NCBI GenBank assembly: GCA_964577995.1
Contig: CAZOBP010000002.1
Span: 16,286 to 80,285 of the forward strand
Length of the DNA stretch: 64,000 nucleotides
Reading direction: 5' to 3'
Origin: JAUVXJ01 sp964577995
GTDB lineage: Bacteria > Chloroflexota > Anaerolineae > UBA7937 > B3-Chlor
How positions within the stretch are numbered: the stretch's first letter is position 1; the number at the start of each line of letters is the position of its first letter. The position numbers and the translations under genes are program-made. Shown here in pieces: positions 1 to 8,731 of this stretch. Under the pieces are notes generated by a model that saw only the letters and a list, made by a program, of their open reading frames with translations, had not been told where the DNA came from and searched no databases.

Positions 1-2
1 CT

Positions 3-152
3 ACACCGGTGATCACCGAGTATCTACGCTCCACAGGTATGCGGATGTCATTCCCTCCACGCCTGGGAGAGCACAACGACGAGATCTATGGGGGTGCGCT
101 GGGCTATGGAGCTCAGAGAGTGCGCGAGTTGAGAGACGCCGGCGTCATCTGA
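3..152 (+). CDS. CaiB/BaiF-family CoA transferase, C-terminal end (partial)
   Basis: Only the last 49 codons are in the window; the gene enters from the left edge. The reading frame ends at the TGA at 150-152. The tail contains PRLGEHNDEIYGGALGYG followed by VRELRDAGVI, which fits the usual C-terminal pattern of class III CoA transferases (P-x-LGEH-x-D-E, then LGY and a closing R-x-x-GVI). Such enzymes move CoA between carboxylic acids, and the following genes (acyl-CoA dehydrogenases, hydroxybenzoyl-CoA reductase-like subunits) also work on CoA thioesters, so the substrate is probably activated here. It lies 28 bases upstream of the aminotransferase and is likely co-transcribed with it. The exact acid cannot be told from this fragment. 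Confidence 0.75.
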   Translation, partial: TPVITEYLRSTGMRMSFPPRLGEHNDEIYGGALGYGAQRVRELRDAGVI

Positions 153-180
153 GGAGACTGCACGGAGAGGAGCGGATGTT

Positions 181-1293
181 GTGGTGGAAGGGCTGACCCT
201 TGACCCGAACCTGTTGCGCGTTCCCATTCGCAAGGTGGGGAAGCCGACGGAGGAACTGCGCCTAGATTACGGCCTGGAGACGATCATCGGTCTCTCGGCA
301 AATGAGAACCCTCTAGGTCCGTCGTCCTTGGCTGTGGAAGCGATGAGGGAGGCGTTGCCCTTTTCCAATCGATATCCCGGAGTGTGCGAGACAGAGATTC
401 GCGCGAAGATCGCCAGACTCATGGGATCGGGGTTCGACGAGGAGAACGTCGTCGTGGCCAACGGCTCCTCCGATCTCCTGCGGTTGGTGTGCCAGGCGTT
501 CTTGTCCGGAGGCGGCGAAAGCGTCGTCTGCGCCGCCACCTTCCCCCTCTACCGACTCTTCACCGAGATGTACGGCGGTGAAGCGGTGCTTGTGGACGCC
601 AAGAACTACGCCTACGACCTCCCTTCAATGGTCGAGGAGATCGGCGATCAGACGCGACTGTTCTTTGTCTGCAACCCCAACAACCCCACTGGGACGGTAC
701 TCACCCAGCGGCAGGTCGATGACTTGATGAAGCAGGTTCCCGACCGGGTGGTGGTGCTGTTCGACGAAGCGTACCGCGAGTACGTGGAGGACGATGAATA
801 CGCCGATGTAAGAGAGTACATCGAGGAGGGACGCAACGTTCTCCTCGTTCGTACCTTCTCGAAGATCTATGGTTTGGCTGGACTCCGCGTAGGGTATGGC
901 GTGGGCAAGAAGGAGCTGGTCCAGTACTTGCGGCGCGCCCTTTCGGCCTTCCACGTGGCTGCGCTGAATCTCATTGGAGCCGCCGCGAGCCTGGACGACG
1001 AAGAGCACATTCTGAGGAGTAGAGAGCACAACTCCAGGGAGAAGCAGTTCCTCTACAAGCACTTCGACAGACTGGGCCTTCGCTACGTTCCTTCACAATG
1101 CAACTTCGTATTGCTCGTGGAACTGGGACGCGATGTGCAAGGCCTGTGGGAGGCTCTCGTTCGTCGCGGCGTGGTCGTGACTCCGGCCCAAGGGTTTGGA
1201 GTCCCCGACGCCCTTCGTATCAGCGTGGGCACCCGGGAGGAGGACGAACGACTCGTGGAGGCTCTAGGACAAGCGCTGCACGAAGTGCCTTGA
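181..1293 (+). CDS. hisC: PLP-dependent aminotransferase, histidinol-phosphate aminotransferase-like (HisC family)
   Basis: A 370-residue class I/II fold-type I aminotransferase. The substrate-binding segment LSANENPLGPS is near residue 38, NPNNPTGT near 166, the aspartate that holds the pyridine nitrogen is in FDEAYREY near 196, and the PLP lysine is in RTFSKIYGLAGLRVGYG near 228. These are typical of HisC and its close relatives for aromatic or phosphonate substrates. The GTG start at 181 follows a GAGGAG element; no upstream start fits better. No other his gene is nearby. It is followed by acyl-CoA dehydrogenases and a hydroxybenzoyl-CoA reductase-like enzyme, so a role in feeding aromatic amino acids into the pathway is possible (inference). 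Family assignment is firm, substrate is not. Confidence 0.85.
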   Translation: MVEGLTLDPNLLRVPIRKVGKPTEELRLDYGLETIIGLSANENPLGPSSLAVEAMREALPFSNRYPGVCETEIRAKIARLMGSGFDEENVVVANGSSDLLRLVCQAFLSGGGESVVCAATFPLYRLFTEMYGGEAVLVDAKNYAYDLPSMVEEIGDQTRLFFVCNPNNPTGTVLTQRQVDDLMKQVPDRVVVLFDEAYREYVEDDEYADVREYIEEGRNVLLVRTFSKIYGLAGLRVGYGVGKKELVQYLRRALSAFHVAALNLIGAAASLDDEEHILRSREHNSREKQFLYKHFDRLGLRYVPSQCNFVLLVELGRDVQGLWEALVRRGVVVTPAQGFGVPDALRISVGTREEDERLVEALGQALHEVP

Positions 1294-1339
1294 GCGTGAG
1301 CGGGCGCGGTGAGCGTGCACCGGCCAGGAGCGGGAAACT

Positions 1340-2479
1340 GTGGATCTCTCTTTCAGCGAAGAGCAGGAGCTCCTGAGGCGCAGCGTAGCAGACTTCGTGG
1401 ATAGGGAGGTCGTGCCGGCTGCCGCCCGGATCGACGAGGAAGGGCAATTCCCGTGGCCGCTGTTCCAGAAGACGGCTGAACTGGGCTACCTGGGCCTGCG
1501 CTATCCCGAGGAGTACGGCGGCTCCGGCGGCGACAATGTCATGTTCACGCTGATGTGCGAAGAGTTAGCCCGGGGATCGATGAGCCTGGCCGCCTGCGTG
1601 TCTATGCAGTGCCTGATGGGAACCGACTTCATCCACCGCTTCGGGACAGAGGGGCAGAGACAGCGGCTGCTAGTGCCCGCCATTAGAGGTGAGAAGATGG
1701 GTGTCATCGCCATGACGGAACCTGACGCCGGGTCCGATCTGGGAGCCATCCAGACCACTGCCCTGTGCGACGGTGACCACTACGTGCTCAACGGACGAAA
1801 GATCTGGGTCACCAACGCTAGGCTGGCCGATTTCTTCACCGTCGCGGCCAAGACGGATCCCCAAGAGGGGTTCAGGGGCATAGACATGTTCCTTGTAGAG
1901 AGGGGCACTCCAGGGCTCAGCATCGGTGGGGACATCGCCAAGATGGGAGTCTTGGGCCAGAGTGCGGCTGAGATAATCTTGGAGGACTGTCGCCTCCCAG
2001 CCTAGAACCTGCTTGGAGAGCGAGGGACAGGCTTTCGCAACCTTCGAGGGATCCTGGCGGAGATACGCATCATGATGGGTGCCCTCAGCCTTGGTCTGGG
2101 GCAAGCTGCGCTAGAGGCGGGCGTCAGATATGCTCAGGAGAGAGTGCAGTTCGGGCGCCCCATCGTCGGGTTTCAGGCCATCTCTCACCGGCTGGTGGAC
2201 ATGGCTACCCAGTTGGAGGCGGCGCGGCTGATGGTCTACCGAGCGGCGTCACTTCTCGACAGCGGAGAGCGCGACATGAAGCTGGCGTCCATGGCCAAGC
2301 TCTTCACGTCGGAGATGGCCAACCAGGTGGCTGATGGTACTTCACGCATCTTCGCCAGCTATGGTTTCGCAACGGAGTACCCGGCACAGCGCTACTTCCG
2401 GGATGCACGCTTCCTGCTACTTGGAGGAGGAACGTCGGAGATTCTGCGAGGCATCATCGCCCACGAGATGGGTTTGTGA
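1340..2479 (+). pseudogene. Acyl-CoA dehydrogenase interrupted by an in-frame TAG stop
   Basis: One acyl-CoA dehydrogenase of about 379 codons read from a GTG at 1340, with a TAG at 2003-2005. The frame continues without shift: before the stop it reads LEDCRLPA and after it NLLGERGTGFRNLRGILAE, exactly the join seen in intact relatives (usually P-A-E-N-L-L-G), so a GAG codon changed to TAG explains it. The N-terminal FAD motif MTEPDAGSDLGA and the C-terminal arginine-rich YFRDARFLLLGGGTSEI are present. The glutamate found in many members just before GT is glycine here. It is a close sister of the next gene; either one heteromeric partner has been lost or the stop is a consensus error. Two truncated proteins (1340-2005, and a restart near 2072) are the alternative products. 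Confidence 0.8.
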
Positions 2480-2531
2480 CAGTATCCACGAAGCCTGAAG
2501 GAGCACGGGCTCGTAGGGGAGCGGAGGAAGG

Positions 2532-3677
2532 ATGGATTTCAATTTCACCCCCGAACAGGATCTTTTCCGTCAGAGTGTGCGGGAGTTCGCCGACAGACAC
2601 GTGAGGCCTCGCATTAAGGAGATGGAGGAGAAGGAGGACGTTCCGCAAGACCTGATGCGCCAGATGGCCGAGCAAGGTTTCTACGGCATCCGCTACGCAG
2701 AGGAGTGGGGTGGTCAGGGCGGGGACAATGTGATGTTTGCCATCTTCAACGAAGAGATGGCTCGCTGCTATATGAGTGCGGCAGCCAGAGCGATGATGCA
2801 ATGTCTGATGGGCACCGAATTCATCAACCTCTATGGAACGGAGGAGCAGAAAAACAACTTCCTGGTCCCGGCCATCCAGGGGGAGATGTACGGCACCTTG
2901 GCCATCACTGAGCCGGCTGGCGGGACGGACCTCGGTGCTATGCAGACCACTGCGGTGCGGGATGGAGACGAGTACGTCATCAATGGTCATAAGAGCTGGA
3001 TTACCGCCGCACATGTCGTCGACTTTCTCACGATAGCCGCCAAGACCGACCCTGAGGCAGGGTTCAGGGGTGTGGACATGTTTCTATTGGAGAGGGACAG
3101 GCCAGGTGTGGTAATCGGGGACAAGATAGACAAGCTGATCGCCCGTGCTTCCGGGTGTTATGAGGTCTTTTTCAACGATGTCCGTATCCCAGCGGATCGC
3201 CTGTTTGGTGGAGAGGAGGGCAAAGGGTTCGCGCTTCTCCGTGCCATCCTGAATGACATTCGCGTACATACGGCCGCTCTCGGGTTGGGGATAGCCCGGG
3301 CCGCGTACGAGGAGTCGCTGGAGTACGCCAAGCAACGCGTGGCCTATGGTCGCCCTATCATCAAGTGGCAAGCCATTCAGCACAAGCTAGCGAAGATGAG
3401 GGTGGACATCGACGCGGCCAAGCTGATGATCTACTACGCTGCTTGGCGTATGGATCAAGGTCTACCGGTGAACATTGAGGCCGCGACCTGCAAGTACTTC
3501 ATCACCGAGGCGGTGCTGAGGATCGTCGATGATGCCTCGCGCATCTTTGGCGGCTATGGGGCTTCCATGGACATGAACATTCAGAGGTATCTCCGGGATG
3601 CCCGCTGGCTCCTCTACGGCGGTGGCACTCAGACTATGATCCTCAACATCATTGCGGCTGAGATAGGTAGAGAGTAG
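2532..3677 (+). CDS. Acyl-CoA dehydrogenase
   Basis: A full-length 381-residue FAD-dependent acyl-CoA dehydrogenase. It has the all-helical N-terminal domain (EQDLFRQSVREFADRHV at the start), the flavin-binding beta domain with AITEPAGGTDLGAMQTTA near residue 125 and KSWITAAHVVD near 157, and the C-terminal helical domain ending YLRDARWLLYGGGTQTMI. The catalytic glutamate that many members keep before GT is glycine here, so the base may sit elsewhere, as in isovaleryl-type or cyclic-acid enzymes (family knowledge). ATG at 2532 follows GGAGGAAGG. It introduces a double bond beta to an acyl-CoA carbonyl and passes electrons to an electron-transfer flavoprotein. It lies 52 bases after its broken sister and 13 bases before the molybdenum-enzyme genes. 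Confidence 0.9.
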   Translation: MDFNFTPEQDLFRQSVREFADRHVRPRIKEMEEKEDVPQDLMRQMAEQGFYGIRYAEEWGGQGGDNVMFAIFNEEMARCYMSAAARAMMQCLMGTEFINLYGTEEQKNNFLVPAIQGEMYGTLAITEPAGGTDLGAMQTTAVRDGDEYVINGHKSWITAAHVVDFLTIAAKTDPEAGFRGVDMFLLERDRPGVVIGDKIDKLIARASGCYEVFFNDVRIPADRLFGGEEGKGFALLRAILNDIRVHTAALGLGIARAAYEESLEYAKQRVAYGRPIIKWQAIQHKLAKMRVDIDAAKLMIYYAAWRMDQGLPVNIEAATCKYFITEAVLRIVDDASRIFGGYGASMDMNIQRYLRDARWLLYGGGTQTMILNIIAAEIGRE

Positions 3678-3690
3678 GGAGGGATTGGCG

Positions 3691-4677
3691 ATGCAGTTGC
3701 CTGGCTTCCAGCATCTACAACCCGGGTCCTTGAGCGAGGCCCTGGAGCTTCTTGCCGAACACGGGGAAGAGGCCAGGATCATTGCTGGCGGAACCGAACT
3801 GCTGGTGTCCATGAAGCAGGGACTCCTGGCTCCGGCGTATGTGATCGATCTCAAAGCGATCCCTGAACTGGACTTCATCGACGACGATGATGGCGGGCTG
3901 CGCATCGGGGCCCTCACCAGGCTAGTTACGATCATCAATTCCAGCCTGATCTGTGAGAGGTCTCCTGTTCTCGCGCAGGCCTCCTCCATGGTTGCCGCTC
4001 CCCCGCTTCAGAACATGGGAACGCTCGGCGGAAACCTGTGTCTGAATACGCGGTGCTTCTACTTCAATCAATCACGATCCTGGAGGCAGACTCGAGGATC
4101 CTGCTACAAGACTGGCGGCGACACGTGCCACGTGGTCAAGGGCGGCAACCGGTGTTTCGCCACCTACCAGGGCGACGTGGCGCCTGCTCTGATGGCTCTG
4201 GACGCCAAAGTGAGGATTGCCAGCAAGGGCAGTGAGCGGACCGTCCCGCTCGCAGATCTCTACACAGGGAAGGGGAAACGACCTCTAGCCCTGGAACCAG
4301 GGGAGGTGCTGGTCGAGGTGCAGGTGCCGCCCTCTCCCTCCAAGACGGGGGGAGACTACCAGAAGTTGCGCTACAGAGGCTCGATGGACTTTCCGCTCGT
4401 CGGCGTGGCGGCAGTAGTGAGCAGGGATGACTCCGGTGTCTGCACGGGCGGGAAGGTTGTGCTCACGGCAGTGAGCAGAGGCCCGCTGGAGGTTGGGGAA
4501 GCCGGCCAGATGCTTGAGGGCCGCGAGGTCACAGACCAGGTAGCAGCTCAGGTCGCCGATGCTGCGTTCGAGGCGGCACGTCCCGTCGACAACGTCGGCA
4601 GCGACGCTTCGTATCGAAGAAAGATGGTCAGAGTGCTCACCCAGAGGGCTATTCTGAATGCATGGGGGAGGGAGTGA
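3691..4677 (+). CDS. hcrB: 4-Hydroxybenzoyl-CoA reductase-like FAD subunit with [4Fe-4S] loop
   Basis: A 328-residue FAD-binding subunit of the xanthine dehydrogenase family (CO dehydrogenase medium-chain fold). The FAD segment IAGGTELLVSMKQGL is near residue 30 and the second one, NMGTLGGNLCLNT, near 108. After this comes an insertion with four cysteines in the settings NTRC, GSC, DTC and NRC, with FNQSRSWR between the first two. Most family members lack this insertion; in 4-hydroxybenzoyl-CoA reductase the matching loop binds an extra [4Fe-4S] cluster and lets the enzyme run with low-potential ferredoxin (established for HcrB). ATG at 3691 is chosen because AGGGAGGGA lies 6 bases upstream; a TTG at 3685 would be too close. 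It precedes the 2Fe-2S and molybdenum subunits by 4 bases. Confidence 0.8.
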   Translation: MQLPGFQHLQPGSLSEALELLAEHGEEARIIAGGTELLVSMKQGLLAPAYVIDLKAIPELDFIDDDDGGLRIGALTRLVTIINSSLICERSPVLAQASSMVAAPPLQNMGTLGGNLCLNTRCFYFNQSRSWRQTRGSCYKTGGDTCHVVKGGNRCFATYQGDVAPALMALDAKVRIASKGSERTVPLADLYTGKGKRPLALEPGEVLVEVQVPPSPSKTGGDYQKLRYRGSMDFPLVGVAAVVSRDDSGVCTGGKVVLTAVSRGPLEVGEAGQMLEGREVTDQVAAQVADAAFEAARPVDNVGSDASYRRKMVRVLTQRAILNAWGRE

Positions 4678-4681
4678 GGCG

Positions 4682-5149
4682 ATGGAGAAGCGACTTATCC
4701 AATTGAGGGTCAATGGAGAGGAATATGATGTCGCCGTCACGCCCAACGAAACCCTGGTCGAAGTCCTGCGGGAGAGGCTGGAACTGACAGGGACCAAGGC
4801 CGGATGTGGCGAGGGGGCCTGTGGGACCTGTACCATACTGCTGGATGGAAAACCGGTACGCTCCTGCCTGACTCTGGCGATTGAAGTCCAGGGCAAGGAG
4901 ATAGTGACCATCGAAGGGCTGGCCAAGGGGATGGAACTCCATCCCGTGCAGAAGGCCTTCATCGAACATGGGGCCATTCAATGTGGCTTTTGTAGCCCGG
5001 CCATGATCCTGACCAGCAAGGCTCTCTTGGACGAGAACCCTCACCCGACCGAGGAAGAGGTCAGGCGTGCCATCTCTGGGGTCGTGTGTCGCTGCACCGG
5101 CTATGCCAAGATCGTCGAAGCGGTTCTGGCAGCGGCGGATAGTCTGTAA
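4682..5149 (+). CDS. hcrC: [2Fe-2S] subunit of molybdenum hydroxylase, HcrC/CoxS-like
   Basis: A 155-residue small subunit with two [2Fe-2S] domains. The N-terminal plant-type ferredoxin domain has GCGEGACGTC followed by RSC, four cysteines in the normal spacing. The C-terminal helical domain has QCGFCSPAM and VCRCTGY, the cluster closest to the molybdopterin. Length and order are normal for CoxS, XdhC and HcrC. ATG at 4682 follows a GGAGGGAGTGAG ribosome site and starts 4 bases after the FAD subunit ends. It passes electrons between the molybdenum site and the FAD subunit. The neighbouring FAD subunit with its extra cysteine loop points to the hydroxybenzoyl-CoA reductase branch rather than to xanthine or CO oxidation. 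Confidence 0.88.
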   Translation: MEKRLIQLRVNGEEYDVAVTPNETLVEVLRERLELTGTKAGCGEGACGTCTILLDGKPVRSCLTLAIEVQGKEIVTIEGLAKGMELHPVQKAFIEHGAIQCGFCSPAMILTSKALLDENPHPTEEEVRRAISGVVCRCTGYAKIVEAVLAAADSL

Positions 5150-5165
5150 GGGGAGGAGATGCACA

Positions 5166-7445
5166 ATGGCGGAACACGAACTGGTGGGCCAGAGTGTGGT
5201 CAGGATCGATTCACTGGCCAAGGCCACGGGGCAGGCCCGCTACACAGCCGACCTGACTCTACCTCGAATGCTTCACGCAAAGGTGCTGAGGAGTCCCCAC
5301 GCCCACGCCAGGATTCTGAACATCGACACCAGCAAAGCGGAGAAGCTCCGCGGTGTGGAGGCAGTGGTCACGGGAAAGGACGCCGCCGGCGTAAAGTGGG
5401 GGGTATTCCGCTACACGCGCGATCATGAACTGCTGCCCGCCGGGAAGGTCCGGTACATCGGCGAGGACGTGGCCGCAGTGGCGGCGGTGGACGAAGAGAC
5501 CGCCATGGAGGCGCTGGAGTTGATCGCGGTGGAATACGAAGTCCTGCCTGCCGTGTTCGATCCTCTGGAGGCCATGAGGGAAGGTGCCCCTCAGATACAC
5601 GATCACGCCGAGAACAACATCAACATCCACGTCCCCATCGAGGTGGGCGATGTGGACAGGGCGTTCGAGGAAGCGTACTACGTTAGAGAGGATCGGTTCG
5701 TCGACAGTGAGTACACGTATTGTCAGGCCGAACCCTATGCGGTACTGGTCAACTACGACAGTGCGGGCAATCTGGAGATCTGGACACCCAACGCTTCTCC
5801 TCACACCAAGGCCAAGGCACTGTCCAATCTGTTGGAGATGCCTCTCGTCAAGGTCAAAGTCCGAAGGGTGAGCACAGGCGGGGCCTTCGGCGGTCGGTCA
5901 GACATCTTCCCCGGTGAGTTCATCGCTGCACTTCTGGCCATCAAGGCTGGCAGGCCGGTCAAGATGGTGTACACCAGAGAGGAGAGCTTCACCAGTGTGA
6001 GACAGGTGCACAGCATGGTTGTGGACTTGAAGACCGGCGTGACGAGAGACGGTCGTTTCCTGGCCAATGAGATCAAGGTGGTGATGGATGGTGGCGCTTA
6101 CAGCAGCACCGGACCCATCGCCACTTCCGTGCCCTTCTTGGTCTGGGAGGAGACGTATCGTCTGCCGAACTTGCGCTTCAACGGATACCGTATCTACACC
6201 AACAAGCCCGTTCGAGGGATGTACCGTTGTCATGGCCGGTCTTTCTTGGGTGGGTTGGGCATGCAGTTGGACATGATGGCCGAGGAACTGGGCATCGATC
6301 CGCTGGAGATGCGTCTCCGGAATGCACTCAAGACCGGTGAGAAACAGGCTACAGGTTCCAGGAGCATCAGTTGCGGCCTCAGCGAAGCCCTCGAGGAGGC
6401 GGCTGAGAAGTCGGGGTGGAAGGACAAGAGGGGAAAACTGCCCTACGGCAGGGGTATCGGCATGGGTGCCAATGGCATGATGGTGGGCTTTCCCATGGGG
6501 ATACGAGGTGGATCGGCGGCCATTCTCAAGTTCAACGAGGACGGAGGGGCTACTCTCATCTCGGGCGTGGTGGACAATGGCCAGGGTAATGAGAGTATGG
6601 TCGTCCAAATCGCTGCCGACGTGCTGGGCCTGAGGATGGAGGACATCAATCTGGTGTCCGCCGACTCGGAGGTCACACCCCTGGATCAGGGAGCCTATTC
6701 GCAAGCCGCAACCTTCGTCTCCGGGAATGCAGCCAGGGCCGCGGCTATTGATGCCAGGGAGCAGATCCTGAACATCGCCTCGGATATGCTGGATGCCGTG
6801 CCCGAGCAGCTAGAGCTGAAAGACGGGCACGTATTCGTCAAGGACAGACCGGAGCGAAACCTCTGGCTGGGCAAGGTCATGCGCAAAGCCCTCATCGACA
6901 ACACCCCCGTAGTGGGGCGGGGTTCATACATGCCCAAGGTCGATCAGAGGAGGGAGTGGGTGAGCAACCCCAAGGGACAGCACGCCGGGACCTTCAGCTA
7001 CGGAGCGGTGGTAGCGGAGGTGGAGGTGGATACCGAGACCGGCCAGGTTAGAGTGGTCAACGTCACGGGAGCGCACGATTGCGGCTTCGCCATCAATCCC
7101 AGGGCGGTGGAGGGTCAACTGGAGGGCTCCGTGGCGTCAGGAGGGGTGGGTGCCACTCTACTGGAGGAACACCATTGGGACGGCGGACAGATGCTCAACG
7201 CCAACATGCTGGAGTACAAGGTGCCTCTGTCCGTGGACATGCCGCAGATCACACCCATCATCGTGGAAACCATGGATCCTGAAGGTCCTTTCGGGGCCAA
7301 GGAGGCCGGTCTGTGGGGATCCATGAACATGTTCCAGGCCATCGGCAACGCCGTCTACGACGCCGTGGGCGTGTGGATCAAGGAGTTCCCCATCACGCCA
7401 GACAAGGTGCTCAAGGCCCTGGAGGAGAAGGACAGGGACTCATGA
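5166..7445 (+). CDS. hcrA: Molybdopterin-binding catalytic subunit, 4-hydroxybenzoyl-CoA reductase-like
   Basis: A 759-residue large subunit of the xanthine dehydrogenase family. The a/b hammerhead domain occupies roughly residues 15-125 (GQSVVRIDSLAKATGQARYTAD at the start), followed by the molybdopterin domains. STGGAFGGRSD near residue 240 is the cofactor-binding loop, and GPFGAKEAGLWG near 708 holds the conserved catalytic glutamate. No active-site cysteine loop of the CO dehydrogenase type (AYRCSFR) is seen, which argues against CoxL. ATG at 5166 is chosen because MAEHELVGQSV aligns with the family start and GGGGAGG lies upstream; earlier in-frame codons overlap the previous gene. Substrate is inferred from the partner subunit: reductive removal of a ring hydroxyl from hydroxybenzoyl-CoA. 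Confidence 0.85.
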   Translation: MAEHELVGQSVVRIDSLAKATGQARYTADLTLPRMLHAKVLRSPHAHARILNIDTSKAEKLRGVEAVVTGKDAAGVKWGVFRYTRDHELLPAGKVRYIGEDVAAVAAVDEETAMEALELIAVEYEVLPAVFDPLEAMREGAPQIHDHAENNINIHVPIEVGDVDRAFEEAYYVREDRFVDSEYTYCQAEPYAVLVNYDSAGNLEIWTPNASPHTKAKALSNLLEMPLVKVKVRRVSTGGAFGGRSDIFPGEFIAALLAIKAGRPVKMVYTREESFTSVRQVHSMVVDLKTGVTRDGRFLANEIKVVMDGGAYSSTGPIATSVPFLVWEETYRLPNLRFNGYRIYTNKPVRGMYRCHGRSFLGGLGMQLDMMAEELGIDPLEMRLRNALKTGEKQATGSRSISCGLSEALEEAAEKSGWKDKRGKLPYGRGIGMGANGMMVGFPMGIRGGSAAILKFNEDGGATLISGVVDNGQGNESMVVQIAADVLGLRMEDINLVSADSEVTPLDQGAYSQAATFVSGNAARAAAIDAREQILNIASDMLDAVPEQLELKDGHVFVKDRPERNLWLGKVMRKALIDNTPVVGRGSYMPKVDQRREWVSNPKGQHAGTFSYGAVVAEVEVDTETGQVRVVNVTGAHDCGFAINPRAVEGQLEGSVASGGVGATLLEEHHWDGGQMLNANMLEYKVPLSVDMPQITPIIVETMDPEGPFGAKEAGLWGSMNMFQAIGNAVYDAVGVWIKEFPITPDKVLKALEEKDRDS

Positions 7446-7885
7446 AACTCGAGGCCATAGATCATCTATGTTTCGCGGTCAGAGATCTAGATCGGGCCCG
7501 CAAGGCGTACGAGGAGGACCTGGGACTGGAGCTTGACGGTCTCTACGTCTCCAGGACTGAGAGGATCCGAGTGGCCCGCTACTACGTTGGAGAGGTAGCT
7601 CTGGAGCTCATAGAGCCAACTTCCCCCGATAGCGAAGTGGCCAGGTTCCTCGACAAGCGGGGTGAGGGCTTCTATCTCATCTCGTATCGCGTGGGAAACG
7701 TGGACGAGGCACTGTCTGAGTTGAGATCGAAGCACGTCAAGACCATCGATCGAGTCCCACGCCGGTTGAAAGGCAACAGCTACGCCTTCATTCACTTCCC
7801 AAGAGACCTCTCCGGTGTCCTCACGGAGGTACTGGATGGGGAGTTCGACTACGGCGAGGAGGAGAATGAGCAAGAAGCCGATTAG
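7442..7885 (+). CDS. mce: Methylmalonyl-CoA epimerase-like VOC/glyoxalase protein
   Basis: A 147-residue vicinal-oxygen-chelate protein with two beta-alpha-beta-beta-beta repeats. It opens with LEAIDHLCFAVRDLDRARKAYE; the histidine of DHLCFAV and the glutamates of VALELIEPT and VLTEVLDGE are the expected metal ligands of methylmalonyl-CoA epimerase. Its ATG overlaps the TGA of the molybdenum subunit gene (ATGA), and its end overlaps the next gene by 20 bases, so translation is probably coupled. The B12-binding mutase subunit that follows supports a methylmalonyl-CoA or similar branched acyl-CoA role. Other VOC enzymes cannot be fully excluded. Confidence 0.75.
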   Translation: MKLEAIDHLCFAVRDLDRARKAYEEDLGLELDGLYVSRTERIRVARYYVGEVALELIEPTSPDSEVARFLDKRGEGFYLISYRVGNVDEALSELRSKHVKTIDRVPRRLKGNSYAFIHFPRDLSGVLTEVLDGEFDYGEEENEQEAD

Positions 7886-8264
7886 AGTGCTGGTGGCCAA
7901 GCCTGGCCTGGACGGGCACGATCGTGGAGCAAAGGTGGTCGCGCACGCCTTGCGTGATGCGGGAATGGAGGTCATCTATACCGGCTTGCACCAGACGGTG
8001 GAGCAGATAGCGGAGGCGGCTCTGCAAGAGGATGTGGACGTGATTGGCCTCTCCGTACTCTCGGGAGCGCACCTGCCGCTCACCGAGAAGCTGATGGCGC
8101 TCCTCAGAGAGAAGAACCTGGGCGACTTGTTGGTGATCGTGGGCGGGAACGTGCCCCGAAGAGATGTCGAGAAGCTCGAAGCCCTGGGCGTGGGTGGGGT
8201 TTTCCGTACCGGTGCCCGCTTCGAGGACATCGTGAGCTTCATCGAGGGAAGAGTCACCCGGTGA
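7866..8264 (+). CDS. Cobalamin-binding small subunit of a methylmalonyl-CoA-type mutase
   Basis: A 132-residue B12-binding domain. The signature KPGLDGHDRGAKVVA gives the DxHxxG motif, with the histidine as lower axial ligand of cobalt; LSGAH near residue 65 and VGGNVP near residue 90 complete the dimethylbenzimidazole pocket. It matches the stand-alone small subunit of two-component methylmalonyl-CoA or 2-hydroxyisobutyryl-CoA mutases. ATG at 7866 is chosen because MSKKPIRVLVAKPGLDG is the usual N-terminus and GGAGGAG precedes it. The large catalytic subunit is not in the window and may lie upstream of the left edge. It is the last gene of the operon. Confidence 0.85.
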   Translation: MSKKPIRVLVAKPGLDGHDRGAKVVAHALRDAGMEVIYTGLHQTVEQIAEAALQEDVDVIGLSVLSGAHLPLTEKLMALLREKNLGDLLVIVGGNVPRRDVEKLEALGVGGVFRTGARFEDIVSFIEGRVTR

Positions 8265-8731
8265 CATAGTCACGGCCAGGGTACCGGGGCTCAACTACCC
8301 TACAATCGCCCGCCAGCACCTATCCTCTGTCTGGTCATGGTTTCATCCAGTTTCATCCACCCGAAGCCCGGTCATTTGCCGTTCTGCTGACCTCGGGTCC
8401 CGGCAGCGCGGTTGATGGTCCGCAGGCCAGTGCTAGACCCCGGTTGCGCCTGCATCGAGCAGTCCTCTGACCTGTAGCCGCCACTGTCACGGCCACCGAG
8501 ATGGTCGTTTCGCGAAGTCGCCTGCCAGTCGTGCTTGTGCCGCTTCGCTATCTCCTGACCTCTCGTGTCTAGGTCATTCCCCCCGCTGTCTGGGCTTGCC
8601 CGTGGGCAATCACAGGGCCTCTCTGCAATCCTGGGGTGCCAGTGATCAGGCGTGGTGTGCAGGGGTGAGTGGTTTCCGATGTGAGTGAAGCGGTCAATGA
8701 TGGTCCGGGGACAGAGCCGGGTCCGGGGAGT
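8265..8731. other. Intergenic region between convergent genes, no gene seen
   Basis: 467 bases between the B12-binding gene (+) and the response regulator (-). Both neighbours end here. A short stem GTGAC-ata-GTCAC lies at the end of the upstream gene, and a tandem TTTCATCCA repeat lies near 8341-8359. No open frame with family features, no tRNA and no clear T-tailed terminator was found. Confidence 0.5.

Noticed and set aside
2003..2005. Recoding of the stop as pyrrolysine or selenocysteine
   Set aside because: The position is not a known modified site in acyl-CoA dehydrogenases, TAG is not a selenocysteine codon, and no pyl gene is in view.
5166..7445. Aerobic CO dehydrogenase large subunit
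   Set aside because: The AYRCSFR active-site loop is absent, and the FAD subunit has the hydroxybenzoyl-CoA reductase insertion.
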